From Saccharothrix sp. NRRL B-16348 (GTDB lineage Bacteria > Actinomycetota > Actinomycetes > Mycobacteriales > Pseudonocardiaceae): a stretch of DNA of 64,000 nucleotides. The notes under the pieces were generated by a model. The model did no database searches. It was not told the DNA's origin and was given only the letters and a program-made list of their open reading frames with translations. The translations under genes were made by a program, and so were the position numbers. The stretch covers positions 98,566 through 162,565 of the forward strand of contig NZ_LGED01000257.1 in NCBI RefSeq assembly GCF_001280085.1, written 5' to 3'. This document shows, piece after piece, positions 45,337 to 53,033 of this stretch. Each line of letters begins with the position of its first letter. Positions within the stretch are counted from its first letter, which is position 1.

Positions 45337-46452
45337 GTGGGCGTGAACTGGAAGGCGACCGCGGTGGCGGTCGCGCTCGGCGTGCTCTCGACGACCGCGA
45401 CCGCGACGGCGGACACCGGTGGCTGGACGCGGGTCGAGGCGCCGGAGTCGGGGCTCGACTACCTGTTGGAGGACGTCAGCGCGGTGAGGCCGGACCTGGC
45501 CTACGCCGTGGGCATGGGCGAGAGCGCCGGCGGGCTGTTCCTGCTGCGGTGGGACGGCTCCCAGTGGCGGCACGAGGAGAACCTGCCGGCGCGGACGGGC
45601 TACTCGGCGTTGTTCGGCGTGCACACCCGCGGCGGCGGGGTGCTCGCCGCGGGCCAGGACTGGGTCTCCGGCGCGACCCGGCCGCTGCTGCTGGCGCAGC
45701 GCGGCGGGGTGTGGTCGAAGGCCGTCGGGGTCGTGCCGGACGGCGAGCAGGCCCGGCTGTCCGACGTCGCGTTCGTGTCCGACAGCACCGGCTGGGCGGT
45801 GGGACGTGAAGGCTCCGGCCTCACCCAGCGCCCGGTCGCGCACCGCTGGAACGGCACCGTGCTGGAGCGGTTCGCCCTGCCGTCGGCGGGCACGTACGGC
45901 GAGGCCAAGGGCGTGTCCGGCACGTCGGCAGGTGACGTGTGGGCCGTCGGCACCGATGGCGGGCTCGCCGGCGCCGCCTCGCGTGGCGTGACGTGGCGCT
46001 GGAACGGCGTCGCGTGGCGCGAGGTGCCGGTGCCGACCTTCGGCGCGCACCAGGTCGAGCTGACCGACGTGGTCGCGGTGGGCGCCGCGGTGTGGGCGGT
46101 GGGCCGGGCGGACGGCCGCCCGCTGACGTTGAGCTGGACCGGCAGCGCGTGGACGGAGGTGAAGATGCCGCTCGTCGCCGCCGGGACCAGGCTCAACGCG
46201 GCGGCCGACGACGGGCGCGGCGGCCTGTGGGTGGCCGGCGAGACCAAGGTGGGCCGCGAGTCGATGCCGTTCCTCGGCCACCACCGGGCGGGTGACTGGA
46301 GCACGGAATCCCCGGAAGGGCTGGCGCACAGCTCGATGCGCGGCATCACCGCGCTGCCGGACACGGCGTCCGCGTGGTCGACCGGGCGGTACTTCCGCGT
46401 CGGCGGCTTCTGCTACGGCGGCTGCCGGGCCACCATCGCGGTGCTCGGCTGA
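45337..46452 (+). CDS. Secreted propeller-like protein of unknown function
   Basis: A 371-residue exported protein. Signal peptide WKATAVAVALGVLSTTATATA; the mature part contains repeated motifs of the form AYAVG, GWAVG, VWAVG and LWVAG, each followed by a W-x-G-x-x-W segment (RWDGSQW, RWNGVAW, SWTGSAW), about seven repeats that suggest a beta-propeller. A Cys pair ends the protein (CYGGC). I chose GTG 45337 because GGAGG is 5 bases upstream; ATG 45334 or 45325 are too close to it or overlap it. The role is unknown. Confidence 0.75.
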   Translation: MGVNWKATAVAVALGVLSTTATATADTGGWTRVEAPESGLDYLLEDVSAVRPDLAYAVGMGESAGGLFLLRWDGSQWRHEENLPARTGYSALFGVHTRGGGVLAAGQDWVSGATRPLLLAQRGGVWSKAVGVVPDGEQARLSDVAFVSDSTGWAVGREGSGLTQRPVAHRWNGTVLERFALPSAGTYGEAKGVSGTSAGDVWAVGTDGGLAGAASRGVTWRWNGVAWREVPVPTFGAHQVELTDVVAVGAAVWAVGRADGRPLTLSWTGSAWTEVKMPLVAAGTRLNAAADDGRGGLWVAGETKVGRESMPFLGHHRAGDWSTESPEGLAHSSMRGITALPDTASAWSTGRYFRVGGFCYGGCRATIAVLG

Positions 46453-46458
46453 CGCGCC

Positions 46459-46493
46459 GGCGGGTGGCGGACCGTCGCGGCCCACCACCCGCC
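46459..46493. terminator. Possible hairpin terminator
   Basis: GGCGGGTGG and CCACCCGCC form a 9-base stem with a 17-base loop after the propeller gene, which converges with the PEBP gene. Confidence 0.45.
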
Positions 46494-46575
46494 GCCGTGC
46501 TCAGGGTCCACAAGGTCGCTTCATGGCGGCGGGCGCAAGGCACGTTCGGGCAGAGCGGCCCGGGAGCGCTGCCGG

Positions 46576-47217
46576 TCAGCGGGCGAACAGCCCGACCAGC
46601 GTGCCGTGGGCCAGCACCCGGCCTTCGACCGCGGCGCGCAGGTCGTCGGCGGTCGCGTCCTCGCCGAGGCCCAGTGGCCGGTCGACGGCGTAGACCCGGA
46701 AGAAGTAGCGGTGCGGCTCGTCGCCCACCGGCGGGCGTGGCCCGCCCCAGCCCTGCTCTCCGAAGCCGTTGCGGCCCTCGACCGAGCCCTTCGGCGCGGC
46801 GCCCTCCTCGACCGCGGTCACGTCCGCCGGGATGCCGGTGACCACCCAGTGCGTGAACGTGCCGCCCGGCGCGTCGGGGTCCTCGCACAGCAGCGCCAGC
46901 TCCGCCGTGCCCGCCGGCACGTCGGACCACTCCAGCGGCGGCGACGTGTTGCCGCCCTCGTAGGAGTACCGGTCGGGGATCAGGGTGTGACCGCTGAACG
47001 CGGAACTGCGCGCGTGCAGGCCACCGTCCTCCTCGACACCGCCACCGCCGCCGGGAGGACCGGCCGCCCGGTCGCCGACCGGACGCGGCGGGTTGTCGCG
47101 CTGGAGCTCCTCGTTGGCGGCCCGGTCGGCGTGCCGGTCCGGCACACCCCGGTCGTCGTACTCGCCACGCAGGCGCGTGCGGCGCACGTCGTAGGCGTGG
47201 CTCCCGGGATCGGGCAT
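46576..47217 (-). CDS. YbhB/YbcL (PEBP) family protein
   Basis: A 213-residue protein. The C-terminal 150 residues are the Raf-kinase-inhibitor-like fold: GGNTSPPLEWSDVPAGTAEL, the ligand-site DPDAPGGTFTHWVV and GPRPPVGDEPHRYFFRVYAV. The N-terminal about 60 residues are hydrophilic, low-complexity and rich in Arg/Asp/Gly (a glycine run near residue 57), probably disordered. No signal peptide. ATG 47217 follows GGGGAG. The bacterial family role is unclear. Confidence 0.85.
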   Translation of the reverse strand: MPDPGSHAYDVRRTRLRGEYDDRGVPDRHADRAANEELQRDNPPRPVGDRAAGPPGGGGGVEEDGGLHARSSAFSGHTLIPDRYSYEGGNTSPPLEWSDVPAGTAELALLCEDPDAPGGTFTHWVVTGIPADVTAVEEGAAPKGSVEGRNGFGEQGWGGPRPPVGDEPHRYFFRVYAVDRPLGLGEDATADDLRAAVEGRVLAHGTLVGLFAR

Positions 47218-47504
47218 GGTCGGCTCCCCTCCACTCGTGGCGAACCACTGGCCTACCCGCCTGGGCCCCCGATACACCTCTCGCGGACCTCGCCCGGCCA
47301 GGGTTGCCGAGGAGCCGCGGCGGGCACCCGAAGAACCGGTGCCGGTGTCGCGCCACCTCCGGCTCAGCGCGCGAGCTGGGCGAGACGTCGCGACGTGACG
47401 GAGCCGTGCACAGCATCCTGGTGGCCCTGTACCGGCCGTCCCGACCCCGGCACACTGGAGATCGGCGGCGCTTCCCCCGTTGCCCGACACTAGGGGGAAC
47501 GAGC

Positions 47505-48326
47505 ATGACCAGGTACCGGGCGGCGTTGGCCGCCGCGACCAGGGGTTGGCCCGTGATGCCGTTGCAGCCGCACGGGAAGACGCCCGCGCTGCGCGGCTGG
47601 GACGACGAGGCCACCCTGGATCGCGACCGGATCAGGCACTGGTGGTCGCGCCGCGCCTACAACGTCGGCATCGCGTGCGGCCCGGCCGGGCTGCTCGTGG
47701 TCGACCTCGACGTGCCGCACGGCCGCGAGGCGTTCGCCCGCCGCGCCTGGCAGCACGGCGACGAGGACCCGCGCGACACCTACACGGTGGCGACGCCCAG
47801 CGGGGGAGAGCACCGCTACTTCCAGGCGCCGGACGTGCCGCTGGGCAACACCGCCGGCCGGATCGCGCCGCACGTCGACACGCGAGGCGTCGGCGGGTAC
47901 GTGGTCGCCGCCGGCTCCCTGCTCGGCCCCGACCGCTACCGGGTGGTGCGGGACGCGCCGGTCGCGCCCGCGCCCGAGTGGCTGGTCGCCGTGCTGACCC
48001 CGCCGCCACCGGAAGACCTGCCGATCCCGACCCAACGCCCGTCGCCGCGCCGGGTCGACGCCTACCGCGCCGCCGTGGTCGAAGGCGAGGCCGAACGCGT
48101 CCGCGAGGCACGCCCCGGCGCACGCGCGCACATCGTGTTCACCGCCGCGTGCCGGCTCGGCGAGCTGGTCGGCGCCGGCTGGCTGGACGAGGCCACCGCG
48201 ATGGCGGTGCTGCTGGCCGCGGCCGCGAGGCACAACGGCATCGAGGGCTGGACCGAACGGGAGGCGCTTCACCACGTGGAGAACGGCATCGCGCTGGGCC
48301 GCCGCCGGCCCCGCGTCCTGCGTTAG
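47505..48326 (+). CDS. Bifunctional DNA primase/polymerase (prim-pol) domain protein
   Basis: A 273-residue archaeo-eukaryotic primase-superfamily protein: KTPALRGWDDEATLDRDRIR, the metal-binding LLVVDLDVPHG, TPSGGEHRYFQAP, and DTRGVGGYVVAAGSLLGPDR with its conserved catalytic-site Asp and Gly residues. A helical C-terminal part (about 190-273) resembles the primase C-terminal helical domain. No helicase domain is attached. Such stand-alone proteins occur on mobile elements and in actinomycete chromosomes. ATG 47505 follows GGGGG. The stop overlaps the convergent LigD-type gene by 4 bases. Confidence 0.85.
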   Translation: MTRYRAALAAATRGWPVMPLQPHGKTPALRGWDDEATLDRDRIRHWWSRRAYNVGIACGPAGLLVVDLDVPHGREAFARRAWQHGDEDPRDTYTVATPSGGEHRYFQAPDVPLGNTAGRIAPHVDTRGVGGYVVAAGSLLGPDRYRVVRDAPVAPAPEWLVAVLTPPPPEDLPIPTQRPSPRRVDAYRAAVVEGEAERVREARPGARAHIVFTAACRLGELVGAGWLDEATAMAVLLAAAARHNGIEGWTEREALHHVENGIALGRRRPRVLR

Positions 48327-49267
48327 GGCTCCGGCACGTCCACCCCGTCGCGGTCGGCCCACTCCAGCAACGGCTCCAGCGAGAACACCGCGTCGTCGAT
48401 CCCGGCGTGCAGGTCGCCCAGCTCCGCGAACCGGGCGGGCACCGTGGCGATGGTGAAGTCACGCGGGTCCAGCGAGTCGATCTCGTCCCACCGCACCGGC
48501 GTGGACACGGTCGCCTCCGGCACGCCGCGCACCGAGTACGCGCTGGCGATCGTGTGGTCGCGCGCGTTCTGGTTGTAGTCCACGAACAGGCTGCGCGGGT
48601 CGCGGTCGCGTCGCCACCACGCCGTGGTCACGTCGTCCGGCGCCCGCCGCTCCACCTCCCGGGCGAACGCCAGCGCCGCCCGCCGCACGTCGGCGAAACC
48701 CCACTCCGGCTTGATCCGCACGTAGATGTGCAGGCCGGAGCCACCCGACGTCTTGGGCCAGCCCACCGCGCCCAGGTCGTCCAGCACCTCGTGCGCCACG
48801 TGCGCGACCCGCCGCACCCGGTCGAACGGGCAGTCCGGCATCGGGTCGAGGTCGATGCGCCACTCGTCCGGCTTCTCCGTGTCGGCGCTGCGCGAGTTCC
48901 ACGGGTGGAACTCCACCGTCGACATCTGCACCGCCCACACCACGTCCGCCACGTCGGTCACGCACAGCTCGTCGGCGTGCCGGTTGTACCGGGGGAAGTG
49001 CACGCGCACGGTCCGCACCCACGGCGGCGCGCCGCTGGGCAGCCGCTTCTGGTGCACCTTCTCGCCGGCCACCCCGGACGGGAAGCGGTGCATCATGCAC
49101 GGCCGCTCGCGCAACGCGCGCACGATCCCGTCGCCGACCGACAGGTAGTAGTTGGCGAGGTCGAGCTTGGTCTCCCCGCGTGCGGGGAAGTAGACGCGAT
49201 CCGGGTTCGAGATCCGCACGACGCGGTCCCCGACCTCCAGCTCCACCGAAGGCACCTTTCCGGCCAT
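48323..49267 (-). CDS. LigD-type polymerase domain protein (NHEJ)
   Basis: A 314-residue stand-alone PolDom: VYFPARGETKLDLANYYLSV, HPWNSRSADTEKPDEWRIDL followed by DP (catalytic Asp pair in DLDP), PKTSGGSGLHIYVRI and DYNQNARDHTIASAYSVRG. These polymerases fill ends with ribonucleotides during Ku/LigD end joining. Neither Ku nor a ligase is in the window, so partners would be encoded elsewhere. ATG 49267 starts MAGKVPSVELEVGDRVV, normal for the family. Confidence 0.9.
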   Translation of the reverse strand: MAGKVPSVELEVGDRVVRISNPDRVYFPARGETKLDLANYYLSVGDGIVRALRERPCMMHRFPSGVAGEKVHQKRLPSGAPPWVRTVRVHFPRYNRHADELCVTDVADVVWAVQMSTVEFHPWNSRSADTEKPDEWRIDLDPMPDCPFDRVRRVAHVAHEVLDDLGAVGWPKTSGGSGLHIYVRIKPEWGFADVRRAALAFAREVERRAPDDVTTAWWRRDRDPRSLFVDYNQNARDHTIASAYSVRGVPEATVSTPVRWDEIDSLDPRDFTIATVPARFAELGDLHAGIDDAVFSLEPLLEWADRDGVDVPEP

Positions 49268-49295
49268 GCGGGAAACCTAACCCGGATCGCGTCGA

Positions 49296-50408
49296 TCAGC
49301 GCGTCACCAACCTCCTTTCGCGGGTCGTGGCGGCGATCGCGACGGCCGCGACGGCGACGGCGGCGCCCACGAGGGGGACGGCCGGGGCGGCCACCGCACC
49401 GCCGAGCACACCCGCACCGGCGATGCCGGTGTAGATGGCGGACGCGTTCAGAGCGAGCAGGAGGTTCGCCCGGTCCGGGTCCACCGCCACCAGCGCCGCG
49501 AACAGGGGCGGGTTGAACGCCCAGAACAACGCGCCCCACGCCGCCATCACCACGAACGCCGTCGGCCCGGCCAACATCGTCGGCAGCACCACGAGCACCG
49601 CCGCACAGCCGCCCAGCGCCACCAACAGCGGCGTGCGCGGCCCGTGGCGGTCCGCCGCCACCCCGCCGATCGCGTTGCCCAGCACACCGCCGACGCCGTA
49701 GGCGAGCAGGTGACCGCCGTCCGGCGGCCGACCGGTGATCGGACCCAGGTAGCCGTAGACGCTGAACGTGGCCAGGCACGCCAGCAGCGACACGGCCAGC
49801 AACCGCTGCACGGGCGGGTCCGCCAGCGGCGCGAGCCGTTGCCGGAACCCCACCGCCGGTCCCGGCCGCACCGACGGCACGGCGGACCGCACCACCACCG
49901 CCGCCACCACGCACAACACCGCCACCAGCACGAACGCCGCCCGGTAACCGTGCCGGTCGGCGACGAACCGCCCGGCCGGGACCCCCAGCAGCGTGGCCGC
50001 GGTCAACCCCGCCGTCACGACCGCCATCGCCTTGGCCTTGTGCCCGGGATTGAGCTGGGCCGCGACCGCCGTCGCCGCCGGCGTGGCCAACGCCGCCCCG
50101 CACGCGGTGAGCACCCGGGCGACCAGCAGCAGGTCCAACGTCGGCGCCAGCGCCGCCCCGATGTTGCCCAACGCCGCGACCAGCAACGCGACCACCAACA
50201 GCGCCCGCCGCTCGACCCGCGCGGTGAGCATCGCCAACACCGGCGACCCGACCGCGTAGGCCAAGGCGAACACCGTGATCGTCTGCCCCGCCGCCCCAGC
50301 GCTGACCCCGTGATCATCCGCGACCTCGGTCAACACCGCCGCCACCACGTACCCGCTGGACCCCGCCGCCACCGTCGTCGCGGCGAGCGCGGCGGTCCGG
50401 GCGCGCAT
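49296..50408 (-). CDS. MFS transporter (drug/arabinose-efflux type)
   Basis: A 370-residue protein with about twelve hydrophobic helices and the MFS loop 2-3 motif GSPVLAMLTARVERRALLVV; the second half repeats it as GNAIGGVAADRHGPRTPLLV. The sequence resembles DHA1-type efflux pumps of the AraJ/CmlR kind. ATG 50408 overlaps the upstream stop (TGATG), so it is coupled to the hypothetical gene before it; a GTG one codon upstream is also possible. Confidence 0.85.
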   Translation of the reverse strand: MRARTAALAATTVAAGSSGYVVAAVLTEVADDHGVSAGAAGQTITVFALAYAVGSPVLAMLTARVERRALLVVALLVAALGNIGAALAPTLDLLLVARVLTACGAALATPAATAVAAQLNPGHKAKAMAVVTAGLTAATLLGVPAGRFVADRHGYRAAFVLVAVLCVVAAVVVRSAVPSVRPGPAVGFRQRLAPLADPPVQRLLAVSLLACLATFSVYGYLGPITGRPPDGGHLLAYGVGGVLGNAIGGVAADRHGPRTPLLVALGGCAAVLVVLPTMLAGPTAFVVMAAWGALFWAFNPPLFAALVAVDPDRANLLLALNASAIYTGIAGAGVLGGAVAAPAVPLVGAAVAVAAVAIAATTRERRLVTR

Positions 50409-51022
50409 CACGACACCAGTCGTGGCGGCGCCGGTGTCAGTCGCGTGGTCAGGTCAGGTGGTCGGCGACCGGTGAACGCGACCCGGTAGACGGTCTCCCG
50501 CACCAACGCCACCGGTCTCCCCGCGCTGAGCAGGGTGGCCTGGCACCACAACGCGGGCACGTCGTCGGGTTCGTCGGGCAACGGCTCGGCGAAGTCCGGG
50601 TCCTCCGGCGCACGAGTGGTGGTCGCGTAATGCGTGGCCCGGTGCGCCCCGGTGACCAGCAGACCAAGCGGCGTGTACCCGCGAGCCAACTCGTCACGCC
50701 CAGGCTCATCCAACTCAAGACCGCGCTGATGCACCAACGCGGTGATCGCCGCCAAACGCGGCCCACCGTCACCGAGGTGCGGCACCAGGTAGCCCTCGCG
50801 CCGTGTCACCGCCGTGTGCGGAGGTAAGCCGAGCAAATGGGCCTGTCGAGGCGTCAGGTGGTGCAGAACATCGGGCTGCCGGGGTTCGCGGCGCAGGCGG
50901 TAGCCCACCCACAGGGACAGCACACGGGTGAAGGGGACGGGTACGTCGCGCAGGAACCGGGCCATGGTCTCGGCCCGAACCCCCGCCTCATCCGCGTGTG
51001 CGGCGTATACGGAATGGATCAT
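50408..51022 (-). CDS. Hypothetical protein, possibly chorismate lyase/UTRA-fold
   Basis: A 204-residue protein that I do not recognise with certainty. It contains MARFLRDVPVPFTRVLSLWV, LTPRQAHLLGLPPHTAVTRR, YTPLGLLVTGAHRATHYATT and ALWCQATLLSAGRPVALVRE; the last segments recall the beta-rich chorismate lyase/UTRA effector fold, but there is no wHTH domain. ATG 51022 follows GGAAGG. Coupling to the MFS gene suggests a related function such as effector binding or transport control. Confidence 0.5.
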   Translation of the reverse strand: MIHSVYAAHADEAGVRAETMARFLRDVPVPFTRVLSLWVGYRLRREPRQPDVLHHLTPRQAHLLGLPPHTAVTRREGYLVPHLGDGGPRLAAITALVHQRGLELDEPGRDELARGYTPLGLLVTGAHRATHYATTTRAPEDPDFAEPLPDEPDDVPALWCQATLLSAGRPVALVRETVYRVAFTGRRPPDLTTRLTPAPPRLVS

Positions 51023-51438
51023 CGGGGTGCACCTTCCGTTGAGGCCGCACGTCGTTGTGCGGGCGTCGGTGCGATGACCCCCACGATGAGGCCGCATCAA
51101 TGCGGAAACATCGGTCGGCTGACGTAGAAGATCGCCACCCACTCCACTGTGGACAACCCAACCGGCCTCACAACGGCCCCGGAATCGATGTACCTAGGCA
51201 CCTACCCCAACGGCCGCACATCGGACCCGGCGCACCCCCACCGAGGCCCGATTTGACATGGGTTCGGGTGCTTTAGGCTGGTCGAAGCCGGGCAGGCTTG
51301 GCGGACGCTCTTCCCGCCAGGCCTGCCCGGGTTTGGCCTGCCTGGAGTGCCCGTAAGGGCCCCATGTCAAATCGAGCCGGACCCAATCGCGCCCATCAAA
51401 CGGGACTCGACCACCTGCTCACCCTCACCCCGACCGCC
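51023..51438. other. Long intergenic region
   Basis: This 416-base stretch has no gene that I can support. Bases 51023-51248 should hold the promoter of the hypothetical/MFS pair, but no clear site stands out. Bases 51249-51374 hold the inverted-repeat element described separately. Confidence 0.6.
51249..51374. repeat. Structured inverted-repeat element (MITE/REP-like)
   Basis: Perfect 14-base termini CGATTTGACATGGG (51249-51262) and CCCATGTCAAATCG (51361-51374) enclose 98 bases. Inside is a second hairpin: CCGGGCAGGCTTGGCGG (51288-51304) pairs with CCGCCAGGCCTGCCCGG (51314-51330), 17 pairs with one G-T, loop ACGCTCTTC. GGCAGGC/GCCTGCC words recur between arms. No ORF is inside. It looks like a non-autonomous repeat or a folded RNA; copy number cannot be judged from one window. 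Confidence 0.7.
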
Positions 51439-52302
51439 TCAACTCTCCACCGGCCGCGACGCCAACCACAACCGATGCTCCCGCCCCATCGACTTCTCGG
51501 CCTCCGCCACCACGTCACCCCACGACGCCTCATCCGCGTCCACCAGCTTCGCCCGCACCAGCACCAGCTCCCGCGCCGCCATCGAGTAACTGGTCGCGAG
51601 CGTCGAGTGCCGCCGCGTCCCGAGCCACGCCGCCCCGCTCGCCACGGCCGCCGCGAGCACGCCGGACATGTCGACGTTCCACTCGCTGAACGTCCGCACC
51701 CCCGCGAGCACGATGGCCGCCACCTCGCCGGCGATCAGCGCGATGCGCCACTGCAACGTCCGCTGCCGGTTGTGCCGGGCCCTGGCCGAGTACCAGTCCT
51801 TCTGCTCTTTCAGGCGATGCTCCAGGTACTCGGTCCGCCGCTGCTCGAACGGTGCCGCCCGCAACGCGGTCATCCCCTGTGTGGGTGACGGGTCGTCGCC
51901 CTCCATCGAGAGCCGCTGCTCACCCTCCGCGACCACCTCGGCCACCCGGTCGTGGTACAACGCCTCCGCCCGTGCCGCGTCAGCCGGGAACGGCGCGCCG
52001 GCCACCGCGTACCGCCACGCCAGCGTCTTGATCGACTCGGCGACCGCGCGCCCGGCGTACCAGTCGCGCTCGGGTTGCTGCGTCCACAGCAGGATCTCGA
52101 CCACCAGCGCCACCGCGAACGCCACCATCGCCAGCGCACCGCCCGGTGAAGCGCCGAAGGCCGTCCAGGTCATCGCGCCGCCGATCGCCGCGACCACGGC
52201 GCTGACCAGGCGGACCCGGCTCCACGCCAACGCCTGTCGCTGCCCTCGCCGCGACGCGTTCTCGGCGTTGTGGAAGAAGGCGGGTAGGTCGGCGTCGGTC
52301 AT
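51439..52302 (-). CDS. DUF4231 / SLATT-type membrane protein
   Basis: A 287-residue protein with two similar halves, each with a pair of transmembrane helices: RLVSAVVAAIGGAMTW and GGALAMVAFAVALVVEILLW in the first; WRIALIAGEVAAIVLAGV and MSGVLAAAVASGAAWLG in the second. Between them, WYAGRAVAESIKTLAWRYA and TEYLEHRLKEQKDWYSARA match the conserved cytosolic helices of SLATT domains, which are predicted pore-forming effectors in nucleotide-dependent conflict systems. ATG 52302 overlaps the stop of the nitrilase gene (ATGA), so the two are co-translated. Confidence 0.8.
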   Translation of the reverse strand: MTDADLPAFFHNAENASRRGQRQALAWSRVRLVSAVVAAIGGAMTWTAFGASPGGALAMVAFAVALVVEILLWTQQPERDWYAGRAVAESIKTLAWRYAVAGAPFPADAARAEALYHDRVAEVVAEGEQRLSMEGDDPSPTQGMTALRAAPFEQRRTEYLEHRLKEQKDWYSARARHNRQRTLQWRIALIAGEVAAIVLAGVRTFSEWNVDMSGVLAAAVASGAAWLGTRRHSTLATSYSMAARELVLVRAKLVDADEASWGDVVAEAEKSMGREHRLWLASRPVES

Positions 52303-53024
52303 GCCCCTCCGTCCGTGGAGCGTCCTGGGATCACCGCCCGCACCACGGCGTCCACCTCGGTGCCGGCGCGACCGATCATCCCACCGGAGGAGTCCCACAC
52401 TGCCGAACGACCCGCCGCCGACTCGTACCCTTCACCCGTCGTGCCGGCGAAGCTCGCCATCGCCACCCACACCCCGTGCTCGGCCGCGACCCGCCGTGCC
52501 CGCTCGTCCAACACGCCCGAACCCCACATGTGCTCCAACATCCCGGCCACGTACACGTCCACGCCCAACGCCACCGTGTCCGCCGCGTGCCGCGGCACGC
52601 CGGTGTCCTTGCACACCGCCAACCCGAGCCGCACCCCATCCACCTCGACCACCGCGGGCGCGTCACCAGGACGGAAGCGCACCGCCTCCCCGCCACCGAG
52701 CCACATCTTCCGGTACGCGACCCGCACCCCCGCGCCGGTCACCTCCAGCACACCAATACCAACCCCACCCGCACCCGCCCCACCAACCAACCCAACCGGC
52801 GCACCCGCCAACGCCACCGTCCCCGTCTCGGCACACGCCACCACCAACGGCTCCAGCATCGAGAACGGCACCACCGGCGCGTCGAAGTGGTACCCCGTCA
52901 ACGACAGCTCCGGGAACACCACCACCCGCGCCCCAGCCGCGCGCACCGCCTCCGCGTGAGCCGCCACGTTGGCGGCCACGTCGTAAGGGGTGCAGCGCGG
53001 CTGGGCCACGGCAATCGTGATCAC
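52299..53024 (-). CDS. Carbon-nitrogen hydrolase (nitrilase superfamily)
   Basis: A 241-residue amidase/nitrilase-fold enzyme with the complete triad: Glu in VVFPELSLTGY, Lys in YRKMWLGGGE and Cys in LGLAVCKDTGVP. It hydrolyses a C-N bond of an unknown small amide or carbamoyl compound. GTG 53024 has no Shine-Dalgarno; a TTAGGGT about 12 bases upstream fits a leaderless promoter. It heads a two-gene operon with the SLATT protein. Confidence 0.85.
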   Translation of the reverse strand: MITIAVAQPRCTPYDVAANVAAHAEAVRAAGARVVVFPELSLTGYHFDAPVVPFSMLEPLVVACAETGTVALAGAPVGLVGGAGAGGVGIGVLEVTGAGVRVAYRKMWLGGGEAVRFRPGDAPAVVEVDGVRLGLAVCKDTGVPRHAADTVALGVDVYVAGMLEHMWGSGVLDERARRVAAEHGVWVAMASFAGTTGEGYESAAGRSAVWDSSGGMIGRAGTEVDAVVRAVIPGRSTDGGA

Positions 53025-53033
53025 CCACCGACC

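Noticed and set aside
51249..51374. Complete insertion sequence
   Set aside because: There is no transposase frame within the inverted repeats.
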